Shown here piece by piece: positions 26,081-33,708 of a stretch of 64,000 bases of DNA (positions are counted from its first letter, which is position 1; the number at the start of each line of letters is the position of its first letter). The stretch is from Kribbella antiqua (GTDB lineage Bacteria; Actinomycetota; Actinomycetes; Propionibacteriales; Kribbellaceae), in assembly GCF_004345665.1 (NCBI RefSeq), contig NZ_SLWR01000016.1, positions 1 to 64,000 of the forward strand, written 5' to 3'. Below the pieces are notes generated by a model. The model did no database searches. It was not told where the DNA came from and saw nothing but the letters and a program-made list of their open reading frames with translations. Made by a program: the position numbers and the translations under genes.

Positions 26081-29000
26081 ATGACCCTTGTACGGCGCGT
26101 GCTCGCCCTCCTTGTGTCCGTCCTGCTCGTTCTGTCGACCGGTGTGGCAGCCAGTGCGCTCCCTCCGGTTCCGCACACCTGCGTCCAGGGCGACGTCAGC
26201 GTCACGGCGAACGGCGAGGTGCTGAGCAAGGGGCCGCTGATCGCGAACGACGGTGGGTTCGCCCATGCCGGGACGGGGCTGACGTTCACCTTCAAGGCGC
26301 GGACATTTACACCGTCGCAGAACATCTGCGCCATCCAGGTCGCCGATGTCCGGACCTGGCAGGTGAGCGTCTGGCCGTGTGAGAACTACCCGAAGCCGAA
26401 GCCGGCTCACACGCAGTCGCTGAGTTGGTCGGTGTCGGTACCGCTCGATTGTTCGCTGAGCAGTTCACCGGGGTTGCTGACCACGTCGCTGACGAACAAC
26501 AAGGGATCGGCCGCCGGCAACGTGATGATCTACGCCGGCGCCCCGGGCTTCGTGCTGCCGGACAAACAAGCGCGGGGTCTGTTCGGTCCGTTCGCGCTCC
26601 AGTCCGACCCGGTGAACTCGCTGACCGGCGCGTTGGTCGCCGCGGAGACCGATGCCGTGGTCAGCGCGCTCGGCGTGCCGCTCACGGTGACGCGGACCTA
26701 CAACTCCAATGACCAGTTGCCGGGACCGCTCGGGCCGGGCTGGCGTCCGTCGTACTCGGATCGGCTGGCGCTGGATGCCGGGGGAGCGCGGTATCTGGCG
26801 TCGGACGGCCGGGAGATCGGGTTCACCCGCTCGGGGACTGGCTTCGTGGTGGAGCCAGGCGCTGCACGTTTCACGCTCGCGCGGTCGGGGTCCGAGTATG
26901 TGCTGACGAGCTTCGATCAGTTGCGGATGCGGTTCTCCGCTGCGGGCGACCTGGTGTCGATCCTCGATCGGAACGGTCAGGGCGTCGTACTCGAACGCGT
27001 CGCTGGGCGCGTGGCGACCGTGACGAACGGCCGGCGATCCCTGTCGTACGACTACAACGAGCTTGGGCTGATCGCGTCGGTACGGTTGTCCGGGCCGGGC
27101 GTGGAGCCGCGGACTGTGCGGTACGAGTACGCCGACGGTCGGTTGACCGGGGTGACGTCGCCTGGCGGAGTGCATACGAGGTACGAGTACGCCGATGGGC
27201 GGTTGAAGTCGTCGGCCGTGGCCGATGCGGCGAAGCCTGCCTTCGTGACGGAGTACGACGGCGACGGCAGGGTCATCGCCCAGACGGATGCCAAGGGCGG
27301 GAAGTCGACCTGGTCGTGGGAGCCGGCCGGGGTCCGCGGCAAGTCGACCATGACCGACCCCACCGGCGGGAAGTGGATCAACGAGTACGAGCGCAATTGG
27401 CTGGTCCGGCAGACCGATCCCACCGGGGCGACGGTCACGTTCCACTACGACTCCGCGGGCAACCTGATCCGCGTCTTCGACAACCTCGGGCACGGCGCTC
27501 GTCATGCGTACGACTCGCTCGGCCGGGTCGTCGCGTCGACCGATGCCGGTGGCAACGTCACCCGCCGTACGTACAACGCGTCGAACGACGTCGTGGCCGT
27601 CGTCGACCCACTTGGCCGCCGTACGACGTACACCTACGACTCGCGCGGCAACGTGGTGGCTTCGACGTACGCCGGTCGTACATCGTCAGCGGCGTACGAC
27701 AGCCGTGGACTGCTGACGCAATCGCGAGATCCACTGGGCCGGACGACCCGGCTGGCCTACTCGGCGGATGGTGATCTGGTTGGCGTCGCCGATGCGGCCG
27801 GGCGGGTGGCGCGTTATGAAGTGGATGGTTGGGGCCGAGTCGTCAAATCCACCTCACCGCGGGGTGCCGTCAGCAGCTTCACCTACTCGGCCGACGATCA
27901 GCCACTCGAGCAGCAAGGGCCGTTGGACGTCACGACCCGGCAGACCTACGACGCCCAGGGCCGTCTCGCGACTGTCGTCGACGGTCGCGGCAACACGACG
28001 CGCTTCCGCTACGACGACGCCGGCGCGCTGGTTGGTGTCACGAGACCATCGTTGCCGGAGGCCACAGCCACCTATGACCTGTCCGGCCGGTTGTCCAAAC
28101 GCGTCGATGCCAGCGGCCGGACTCAGACGTTCGAGTACGACGCCGCCGGACGGACGACTGCGACGACGTACGGCGGCCGGACCTGGCGCTTCGGCTTCGA
28201 CAAGGCCGGACGGCTGATCCGCACCACCCTGCCCTCAGGCAAGTCAGCGTCGTTCACACTCGATCCGCGCGGCGCGATGACCAAGCTCGCCTACTCCGAC
28301 GGGACGCCGACTGTCAGCTTCACCTGGGACGCGGCCGGTCGCCGTACGGCGACGACTGACGGGCTGGGCACGACCCGCTTCGGCTACGACGCCTTCGACC
28401 AGTTGACCTCCAGCGTCGGCCCTGGCGGATCAGTCGCCTACCGATGGGATGCCGTCGGCAACTTGATCGGGCGAACCGCGGCCGGCCACAGCGAGAGCTA
28501 CACCTGGGACTCCGTCGACCGACTGGCTTCCGCTGCTGTCGACGGCAAGCGGTTGGCGTCGTACCGCTACGACTTGTCTCGCGGCACAGTCACCACCACG
28601 AGGCCGGGCGGCTTGGTGGAGACGCGATCCCTGGACGTTCGCGACCGCACCACCTCGCTCGCCGTGACCCAAGGTGGCAAACCGCTCCGATCGATCACCT
28701 CGTCGTACGACACCGCCGACAACCTGATCCGTACCGACGACTCGGTCGCCGGCAAGTCGGCGCACACCTACGACCAACTCAACCGCCTCACCGCCGTCTG
28801 CTACAGCGTCGACCAATGCACCGACGACATCCAGAACTACATCCGCTACGACTACGACGGCGCCGGCAACCGCACCTGGGAGAAACGCCCCACCGGCAGC
28901 ACCTGGTCCCTGTACGGCGCCGGCAGCGAACTCCTCGCCTCCATCACAGCCCCGGCGACGTACCCCCTCGACCCACCCAAGTCGCGCGTCTACACCTACG

Positions 29001-29710
29001 ACCCCGACGGCAACCTCACCTCCGACGGCACCACCACCTACACCTGGTCCGCCGCCGGCAAACCCCTCACCTCAACCACCGACTCCACCAAGACCACCTA
29101 CACCAATACCGGCGACGGCCGCCGCGCCACCTCAACCACAGGCACCCAGACCACCTCCTACCTTTGGGACCCGCTGTCTCCCCAAGTCCTCGCGACCACA
29201 GTCGGCAAAACCTCCACCCGCTACACCTACGGCGCTGGCCTGATAGCCACACTGACAGGCGCCACCACCACCAACCTGACGACCGACCCCTCCGGATCCG
29301 TCCTCACCTCTGCCACCCAGCAGGCTTACGAGCCCTACGGAGCTCCACGCGCCACAGCGGGAACGAACAGCGCGGCCCAACCATCCGGCACGCCGAGCCC
29401 CGGCTACATCGGAGCCCTCCGCCTCCCCACGGGCAACTACCTCCTCGGCCAACGCGAATACAACCCCACCACCGGCACCTTCCTCACCCCAGACCAGGGC
29501 GGCTCACCCAACCCCTACGCCTACTCATCCGGCAACCCCCTCAAGACAACGGACCTCCAAGGCCTCTCAGACATCGACGGCACCCTCACCGACGTCTCCC
29601 ACATCTCCGCCTACGCCTCCACCGCCGCCCTGGCCGGCGCCGTTATGGGCTGTCGCTGCAGGTTGCGTACAAGGAGGCTGACGCAACTTCGACAACCGCG
29701 GGTTATCTGA
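26081..29710 (+). CDS. Secreted Rhs/YD-repeat protein (polymorphic toxin shell), C-terminus disrupted
   Basis: A 1209-residue exported protein with a signal peptide (VLALLVSVLLVLSTGVAASA). A DUF6531-type domain (DPVNSLTGALVAAETDAVV, then LTVTRTYNS) introduces about 25 YD/RHS repeats (RYEYADGRLTGV, FEYDAAGRTTATTYGG and similar), which build a cocoon around a C-terminal toxin. The shell ends with the hyperconserved core TPDQGGSPNPYAYSSGNPL and DLQGLSDIDGTLTDVSHISA. Shortly after AGAV the frame reads a meaningless Arg-rich tail and stops; the toxin tip continues in another frame. Secretion is presumably by the Sec route, since no type VI gene is near. Confidence 0.88.
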   Translation: MTLVRRVLALLVSVLLVLSTGVAASALPPVPHTCVQGDVSVTANGEVLSKGPLIANDGGFAHAGTGLTFTFKARTFTPSQNICAIQVADVRTWQVSVWPCENYPKPKPAHTQSLSWSVSVPLDCSLSSSPGLLTTSLTNNKGSAAGNVMIYAGAPGFVLPDKQARGLFGPFALQSDPVNSLTGALVAAETDAVVSALGVPLTVTRTYNSNDQLPGPLGPGWRPSYSDRLALDAGGARYLASDGREIGFTRSGTGFVVEPGAARFTLARSGSEYVLTSFDQLRMRFSAAGDLVSILDRNGQGVVLERVAGRVATVTNGRRSLSYDYNELGLIASVRLSGPGVEPRTVRYEYADGRLTGVTSPGGVHTRYEYADGRLKSSAVADAAKPAFVTEYDGDGRVIAQTDAKGGKSTWSWEPAGVRGKSTMTDPTGGKWINEYERNWLVRQTDPTGATVTFHYDSAGNLIRVFDNLGHGARHAYDSLGRVVASTDAGGNVTRRTYNASNDVVAVVDPLGRRTTYTYDSRGNVVASTYAGRTSSAAYDSRGLLTQSRDPLGRTTRLAYSADGDLVGVADAAGRVARYEVDGWGRVVKSTSPRGAVSSFTYSADDQPLEQQGPLDVTTRQTYDAQGRLATVVDGRGNTTRFRYDDAGALVGVTRPSLPEATATYDLSGRLSKRVDASGRTQTFEYDAAGRTTATTYGGRTWRFGFDKAGRLIRTTLPSGKSASFTLDPRGAMTKLAYSDGTPTVSFTWDAAGRRTATTDGLGTTRFGYDAFDQLTSSVGPGGSVAYRWDAVGNLIGRTAAGHSESYTWDSVDRLASAAVDGKRLASYRYDLSRGTVTTTRPGGLVETRSLDVRDRTTSLAVTQGGKPLRSITSSYDTADNLIRTDDSVAGKSAHTYDQLNRLTAVCYSVDQCTDDIQNYIRYDYDGAGNRTWEKRPTGSTWSLYGAGSELLASITAPATYPLDPPKSRVYTYDPDGNLTSDGTTTYTWSAAGKPLTSTTDSTKTTYTNTGDGRRATSTTGTQTTSYLWDPLSPQVLATTVGKTSTRYTYGAGLIATLTGATTTNLTTDPSGSVLTSATQQAYEPYGAPRATAGTNSAAQPSGTPSPGYIGALRLPTGNYLLGQREYNPTTGTFLTPDQGGSPNPYAYSSGNPLKTTDLQGLSDIDGTLTDVSHISAYASTAALAGAVMGCRCRLRTRRLTQLRQPRVI

Positions 29711-29946
29711 AGCCCGAGGTGATCGACGCGGCAGACCTGATCATTTCCGGGGATCAATTGAAGAATCCGGCCGTGATCAGAGCCCTCACGGCAGATGGCA
29801 GCAGAATTCAGGATTGGGGCAAGTATTCGACGCAGAGCTACCGCAGCCCGTCCGGTCCGTTCCAAGTGCATTTCTACTACAATGAATCCACTGGCAGGGT
29901 CAATTACGACATTGACTACAAGACAAAGTTCAACCAGGCTAGGTGA
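29644..29946 (+). pseudogene. Out-of-frame Rhs toxin tip
   Basis: Directly after the shell a different frame encodes about 100 residues (from YGLSLQVAYKEAD) that end in WGKYSTQSYRSPSGPF, QVHFYYNESTGRVNYDIDY and KTKFNQAR. GC content and codon use drop relative to the shell. This looks like the 3' end of an Rhs toxin module, but it lacks the hydrophobic pretoxin linker expected after the shell and has no start codon with a good ribosome binding site. I read it as a displaced or recombined tip joined out of frame. The toxin activity is not recognised. Confidence 0.6.
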
Positions 29947-30311
29947 TCATGCGAGTCCGATGCTTGAGAATTATCAACCCGGTCACTGGTGCGCACGAGG
30001 AGCGAAGGCCGTCGATCAAAGTCGGCGAAGAATATGTGGTGCTCGAGATTGTCGCATCTCCTGGGAGGGATGTGCGACTGCGACTGCATCTTACGTCCGC
30101 GGTTCCGAGCCTGTGGTCCTCGGCGATGTTCGAAACGGTAGATCACTCCATGCCGTCGAACTGGGGCGCCAAGGTTTCTGGTGAAGGATTCCTGTCGATC
30201 GGTCCTCAGAACTGGCTCGAGGACGGATTCTGGGAACGGTACTTCGACGACGACGCCAGGGCGGTCAACCTCTTCGAGCGTGAGCTATCCACGACATTGG
30301 CGGAATCCTAA
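29943..30311 (+). CDS. Probable immunity protein for the Rhs tip
   Basis: A small acidic cytoplasmic protein of 120-122 residues. The GTG at 29943 overlaps the stop of the toxin tip (GTGA); ATG 29949 is the alternative. Its position, size and lower GC are those of an immunity gene after an Rhs toxin. The sequence has two beta-rich segments (VGEEYVVLEIVASPGRDVRL) and an acidic C-terminus (LEDGFWERYFDDDARAV). No immunity family is recognised. The gene is intact although the toxin is not in frame. Confidence 0.65.
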   Translation: MIMRVRCLRIINPVTGAHEERRPSIKVGEEYVVLEIVASPGRDVRLRLHLTSAVPSLWSSAMFETVDHSMPSNWGAKVSGEGFLSIGPQNWLEDGFWERYFDDDARAVNLFERELSTTLAES

Positions 30312-30381
30312 CCTGTGCCGCATTTTCAACAATCGAAATTTGGTCATTGGCAGGCCGTCCTGTCCACGTGTGGGGTGACTG

Positions 30382-30776
30382 TTGACGTCGTCGGCTGGGC
30401 GGGCCTTGGTGCGGTTGGCGGTTGATTGGGTACTGGGCTGGGCCGATAGCGCTGGGTGGCCTGAGGTGCGGGGGTTTGTGGATCCGGAGTGGATTGGGAT
30501 GAGCGGGAGCTTGTGACGGACTATCTGCCGTCCGGTTTCCTGTTCCGCGCGTTTGGTGGAGTGTCGATGTGCCGATTCTGCGGTTGTGCGAACCGAGCGC
30601 TCGAGCTCACCGACGGGACTTGGTATTGGCCGGATGGGCTTGCGCACTATGTGGGGGAGCACGCGGTCCGGCTGCCGGCGGAGTTCGTCGCACATGTGGT
30701 TGCCGAGGTGGACAAACTCGAGGAGGTCGAGCGCGACGTGGCGTTCGTACGACGTTGGGCTCTGAACCGTCGCTAG
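30382..30776 (+). pseudogene. Small Cys-motif protein gene broken by a frameshift
   Basis: The N-terminal half (TTG 30382, LAVDWVLGWADSAGWPEVRG, ending FVDPEWIG) stops at a TGA, while the C-terminal half continues in another frame as WDERELVTDYLPSGFLFRAF, then CRFCGC, ELTDGTWYWPDGLAHYV and a helical end. The joined product would be a protein of about 130 residues with a CxxCGxxN-like motif. The break is at GAGTGGATTGGGATGAG: removing five bases restores DPEWDERELV, so a five-base near-duplication of TGGAT is the likely cause. The protein family is not named here. Confidence 0.55.
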
Positions 30777-30923
30777 TGACCTCAGCCGCAAGCCGCGCCG
30801 CCGTCGTACTGGCGCTGGCTCTAGGTGACGCCGCCTGCGGATTGCGGGGTGGTGTCAGCAGGTGTGTTGGTGACCGCGGAAATTCGCCTGACGGGGTGAT
30901 GGACTGGCGATAGCGTTTGGCGG

Positions 30924-31937
30924 ATGCGTTACTTCGCTCAGTTTCGGGCGGGGCTCGGCGAGCTGGTGATCGACGCTCTGCGGCGCGATCTTCGGAGCGT
31001 GAAGGTGGTCAGCTCCGATGGGAGCAGTCTGATCTTCGACGCTGGTACCGATCCGTCGACGATTGGCAATCTGGGCTACCTGAAGAACGCCTTCAGTGTG
31101 CTCGGCATGATTCGACGATGCTCGGCTCAGCGTGCGGCTGAACAGTTTGCCGAGCAGGTGCTCTCGACCCCGATGTTGCGTCGGCAGGGGCGAACGAGCT
31201 TCCGGACGATGGTGAGTGTGGACGGGAGGCTGCTCGGGTTGCCCCGCCCGGCCAAGACTCGGCTCGAGTCGGCGATCGCCAAGGCCACCGGCGCGCGGCC
31301 GAGCCCCCGTGGTGGCGGCGTGGAGTACTGGCTGATCGGTCGCCGTGACGTCGAATCAATGTTGTTCTGCCAGCGGTTGACGACGGGTATCAAGCCCGGC
31401 GCCGCCGGCAGCCTGGGGGCCGACCTTGCGATGCTGCTGGTAATGGCCTCCGATCCTAGGCCGGACGACGTCTTCCTGGACCCGTTTGCAGGCAGTGGTT
31501 CTATCGTCCGGGCCCGGATGGCGCTGCCGTACGGTCGGGCAACCTACTCCGATCTCGCCGCCGGGGCGCCGTACCTGCAGGTGCCGTCGGCGATCCGACG
31601 TCGCGCCCGGGTCACCGTGCTCGCCGAGGACGCCCTGGAGCTTCCGTCGATCTCGTCCGGTTCGGTGAGCTCGATCGTCACCGATCCACCCTGGGGTGAG
31701 TACGACAGGCTGGACGTCGACTTTGCCGCCTTCGCCCGGCGGATGATGGCCAGTTTCGACCGCGTGCTGCAGCCGCGGCGCGGCCGGCTGGTACTGCTGC
31801 TGTCGCGGCGGGCGGCTGAGGTAACCCGTGGTCTTTGGCCGTCTGCGAATCTAAGGCTGGTGCAGTCCCACCAGTTGCTGGTCAATGGTCATTCCGCCAG
31901 CGCGCAGATCGGCGGCCGACTGCCTCGGGTGGGTTGA
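30924..31937 (+). CDS. Methyltransferase of the RNA/DNA methylase type (UPF0020/Trm-like)
   Basis: A 337-residue protein. The N-terminal 150 residues resemble the pre-catalytic module of Trm14/TrmN-like RNA methylases (a THUMP-like role is possible but not evident). The C-terminal methyltransferase has motif I DVFLDPFAGSGSIVRAR near residue 190 and motif IV VTDPPWGEYDR near residue 255, the N/DPPY/W signature of amino-methyltransferases acting on bases. The motif order supports a tRNA or rRNA guanine or adenine N-methylase. It is not clearly in an operon. Confidence 0.82.
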   Translation: MRYFAQFRAGLGELVIDALRRDLRSVKVVSSDGSSLIFDAGTDPSTIGNLGYLKNAFSVLGMIRRCSAQRAAEQFAEQVLSTPMLRRQGRTSFRTMVSVDGRLLGLPRPAKTRLESAIAKATGARPSPRGGGVEYWLIGRRDVESMLFCQRLTTGIKPGAAGSLGADLAMLLVMASDPRPDDVFLDPFAGSGSIVRARMALPYGRATYSDLAAGAPYLQVPSAIRRRARVTVLAEDALELPSISSGSVSSIVTDPPWGEYDRLDVDFAAFARRMMASFDRVLQPRRGRLVLLLSRRAAEVTRGLWPSANLRLVQSHQLLVNGHSASAQIGGRLPRVG

Positions 31938-32105
31938 CCGAGACTCCGAGCCGCTGAAGTAGGGACACCGACGCTGACGAATCGTCAGGTCTGGATGCGT
32001 TTGCTGCGGCGGAACGTAAGGGTGAGGTCGATGCCTTCAACCTCGCCTCTCCAGCCGTCGCCGGTTGCGCGTTTTCTCCCGGTGGGGAACGGGCGTGCGT
32101 TGGCG

Positions 32106-32714
32106 TTAGGTGGTGGGGGTTGGGGCTATGTGGGTGGTGAGGGTGGGGGGTAAGGGGTAGGGGCGTTCTTGGGGGAGGAGGGTGTTGGCTTGGGTGGGGT
32201 TCGTTTGGGATAGGTGGTGGATTTCGTGCATGGCGGGGGTGGCGTCTTCGATGGTGGTGATCCAGTCGTGGACGTAGTGGTGGACGGCTTCGGGGGAGAG
32301 GCCGATCTGGATTGAGCGGATCTTGGGTTGGGGTTGGAGGGTGAGGGTTTGTTCGGGGTCCCATTGGATGCGGACGGGGGAGGTGGCGAGGGTTTCGCGC
32401 CAGGCTTGTTCGGACTCGTGGTGGGCTGGGTCGTAGTGGGACAGGCAGCTGTGGGCCAGGGCCCATTCGAAGCCGGCGCGTTTGAGGTGGATGCGGAGTA
32501 CGCGGGTTTGGCCGGGCTTGGTCGCCCAGCCTGAGCGGTATGCCATCCAGAGGAAGGACGGCTTGATCCAGGTCATCCGGTTGAAGCCGAACGGCGGGAC
32601 GAAGGTGCCGGCGGCAAGGGCGGGCTCGGCGATCTCGGGTGCGTACGCCTGGTAGACCGCGATCGTCTCGTCGTCGTACAGCGCCCGGATCTGCCGGTAC
32701 GGCGTCTGCTCCAT
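32106..32714 (-). CDS. DUF4291 family protein
   Basis: A 202-residue protein with the hallmarks of DUF4291: YRQIRALYDDETIAVYQAY at the start, FNRMTWIKPSFLWMAYRSGW near residue 45 and TRVLRIHLKRAGFEWAL. Biochemical function is unknown for the family. The last 30 residues are a Pro/Thr-rich low-complexity tail. Confidence 0.9.
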   Translation of the reverse strand: MEQTPYRQIRALYDDETIAVYQAYAPEIAEPALAAGTFVPPFGFNRMTWIKPSFLWMAYRSGWATKPGQTRVLRIHLKRAGFEWALAHSCLSHYDPAHHESEQAWRETLATSPVRIQWDPEQTLTLQPQPKIRSIQIGLSPEAVHHYVHDWITTIEDATPAMHEIHHLSQTNPTQANTLLPQERPYPLPPTLTTHIAPTPTT

Positions 32715-32983
32715 GTGCGCGATCTTATGACTCGCACAGCAGCTGGATGGCGATGCCTGCTGGGTGAGTACGGCGACCTGCGGGGTCCACCGCCACGGGA
32801 TGCCGCGCGCGGGCAGCTGCCGGAGAGGGCGCGGCGGGGCTGCGGGGAGGTGGACGTGGATGGTGGCGAGGGGGGCGGGCTGGGGTGTCGGGCGGGGATG
32901 GGTGCGTGGGCCTGCTGGGTTGTTGTGGTGGGCAACGGGTGTAATTGGGTTGCGGGTGGTTGGTGGGGGCTGATGATTCGGGC
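32715..32983. other. GC-rich intergenic stretch
   Basis: Only G-rich low-complexity sequence is seen between DUF4291 and the LysE region. The frames it opens on both strands are Pro/Arg/Gly-rich and not believable as genes. Confidence 0.5.
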
Positions 32984-33091
32984 ATGACTACGACCGTTGG
33001 AGTGTTGCTGTTGCCCGTTGCCGAGGTTTCGGCGGCGTGGGGTCAGCAGAAGCTCGGTCGTTGCTGGAGGTCGATCGTCGTCCAGTCGTGA
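32984..33091 (+). CDS. Possible 35-codon leader ORF coupled to the LysE gene
   Basis: ATG 32984 opens a 35-residue frame (MTTTVGVLLLPVAEVSAAWG...) whose TGA overlaps the GTG at 33088 (GTGA), the preferred start of the LysE-type exporter. The stop-start overlap suggests translational coupling, as a leader or a decayed upstream gene. No strong ribosome binding site; it may be coincidence. Confidence 0.25.
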   Translation: MTTTVGVLLLPVAEVSAAWGQQKLGRCWRSIVVQS

Positions 33092-33708
33092 CGGCGGCGG
33101 TGGTTGCCGGGCTGCTCGCGGGGTATGGGATCGCCATTCCTGTCGGGGCCGTCGGCACCTATCTGGTTGGGTTGACTGCTCGAACGTCGTTGCGGGTTGG
33201 CGCTTGTGCTGCCCTCGGGATCGCTTCGGCGGATGGGTTGTATGCGTTGGTCGCGGCTGTTGGCGGGTCTGCGCTGGCGCCGGTGCTCGAACCGATCGTG
33301 GTGCCGCTGCGGTGGGTTTCTGTTGCGGTGCTGCTCGGGCTTGCGGTGAGTGGGGCGGTGACGGCGGTACGGCGGTATCGGGCACATCGGCTGACGGGGA
33401 TCACGCAGGAGGTGCCGGTCGGGGCAGTGAAGGCGTATCTCAGCCTGCTGGGCATGACATTGCTGAACCCCATGACGGTGATCTACTTCGCCGCGCTGGT
33501 GCTGGGCGGGTCCAAGTCGATGGATCCGGGGTTCGTGGAGCGCGGTGTGTTCGTGATTGCCGCGTTCCTGGCGTCGGCGAGTTGGCAACTGTTGCTCGCC
33601 AGCGGCGGGGCGTTGCTGGGCCGAGCGTTGACCGGTCACGTCGGTCGGCTGGTGACAGCACTCGGCTCGAGCTTGGTGATCCTCATCCTCGCCGTGCGGA
33701 TGGTCTAG
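33088..33708 (+). CDS. LysE/RhtB-family amino acid exporter
   Basis: A 206-residue membrane protein with six spans. The N-terminal signature GLLAGYGIAIPVGAVGTYLV and the mid-protein GMTLLNPMTVIYFAALVLG, with its NP pair, are diagnostic of LysE-type exporters. GTG 33088 gives the usual family length; GTG 33037, preceded by GAGG, would add 17 residues. Its TAG stop overlaps the TAG of the convergent helicase gene: one CTAG (33705-33708) ends both. Confidence 0.88.
   Translation: MTAAVVAGLLAGYGIAIPVGAVGTYLVGLTARTSLRVGACAALGIASADGLYALVAAVGGSALAPVLEPIVVPLRWVSVAVLLGLAVSGAVTAVRRYRAHRLTGITQEVPVGAVKAYLSLLGMTLLNPMTVIYFAALVLGGSKSMDPGFVERGVFVIAAFLASASWQLLLASGGALLGRALTGHVGRLVTALGSSLVILILAVRMV

Noticed and set aside
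26081..30311. Type VI secretion Rhs locus
   Set aside because: No VgrG, PAAR or other type VI gene is nearby and the protein has a Sec-type signal peptide, so an actinobacterial wall-associated or secreted Rhs is more likely.
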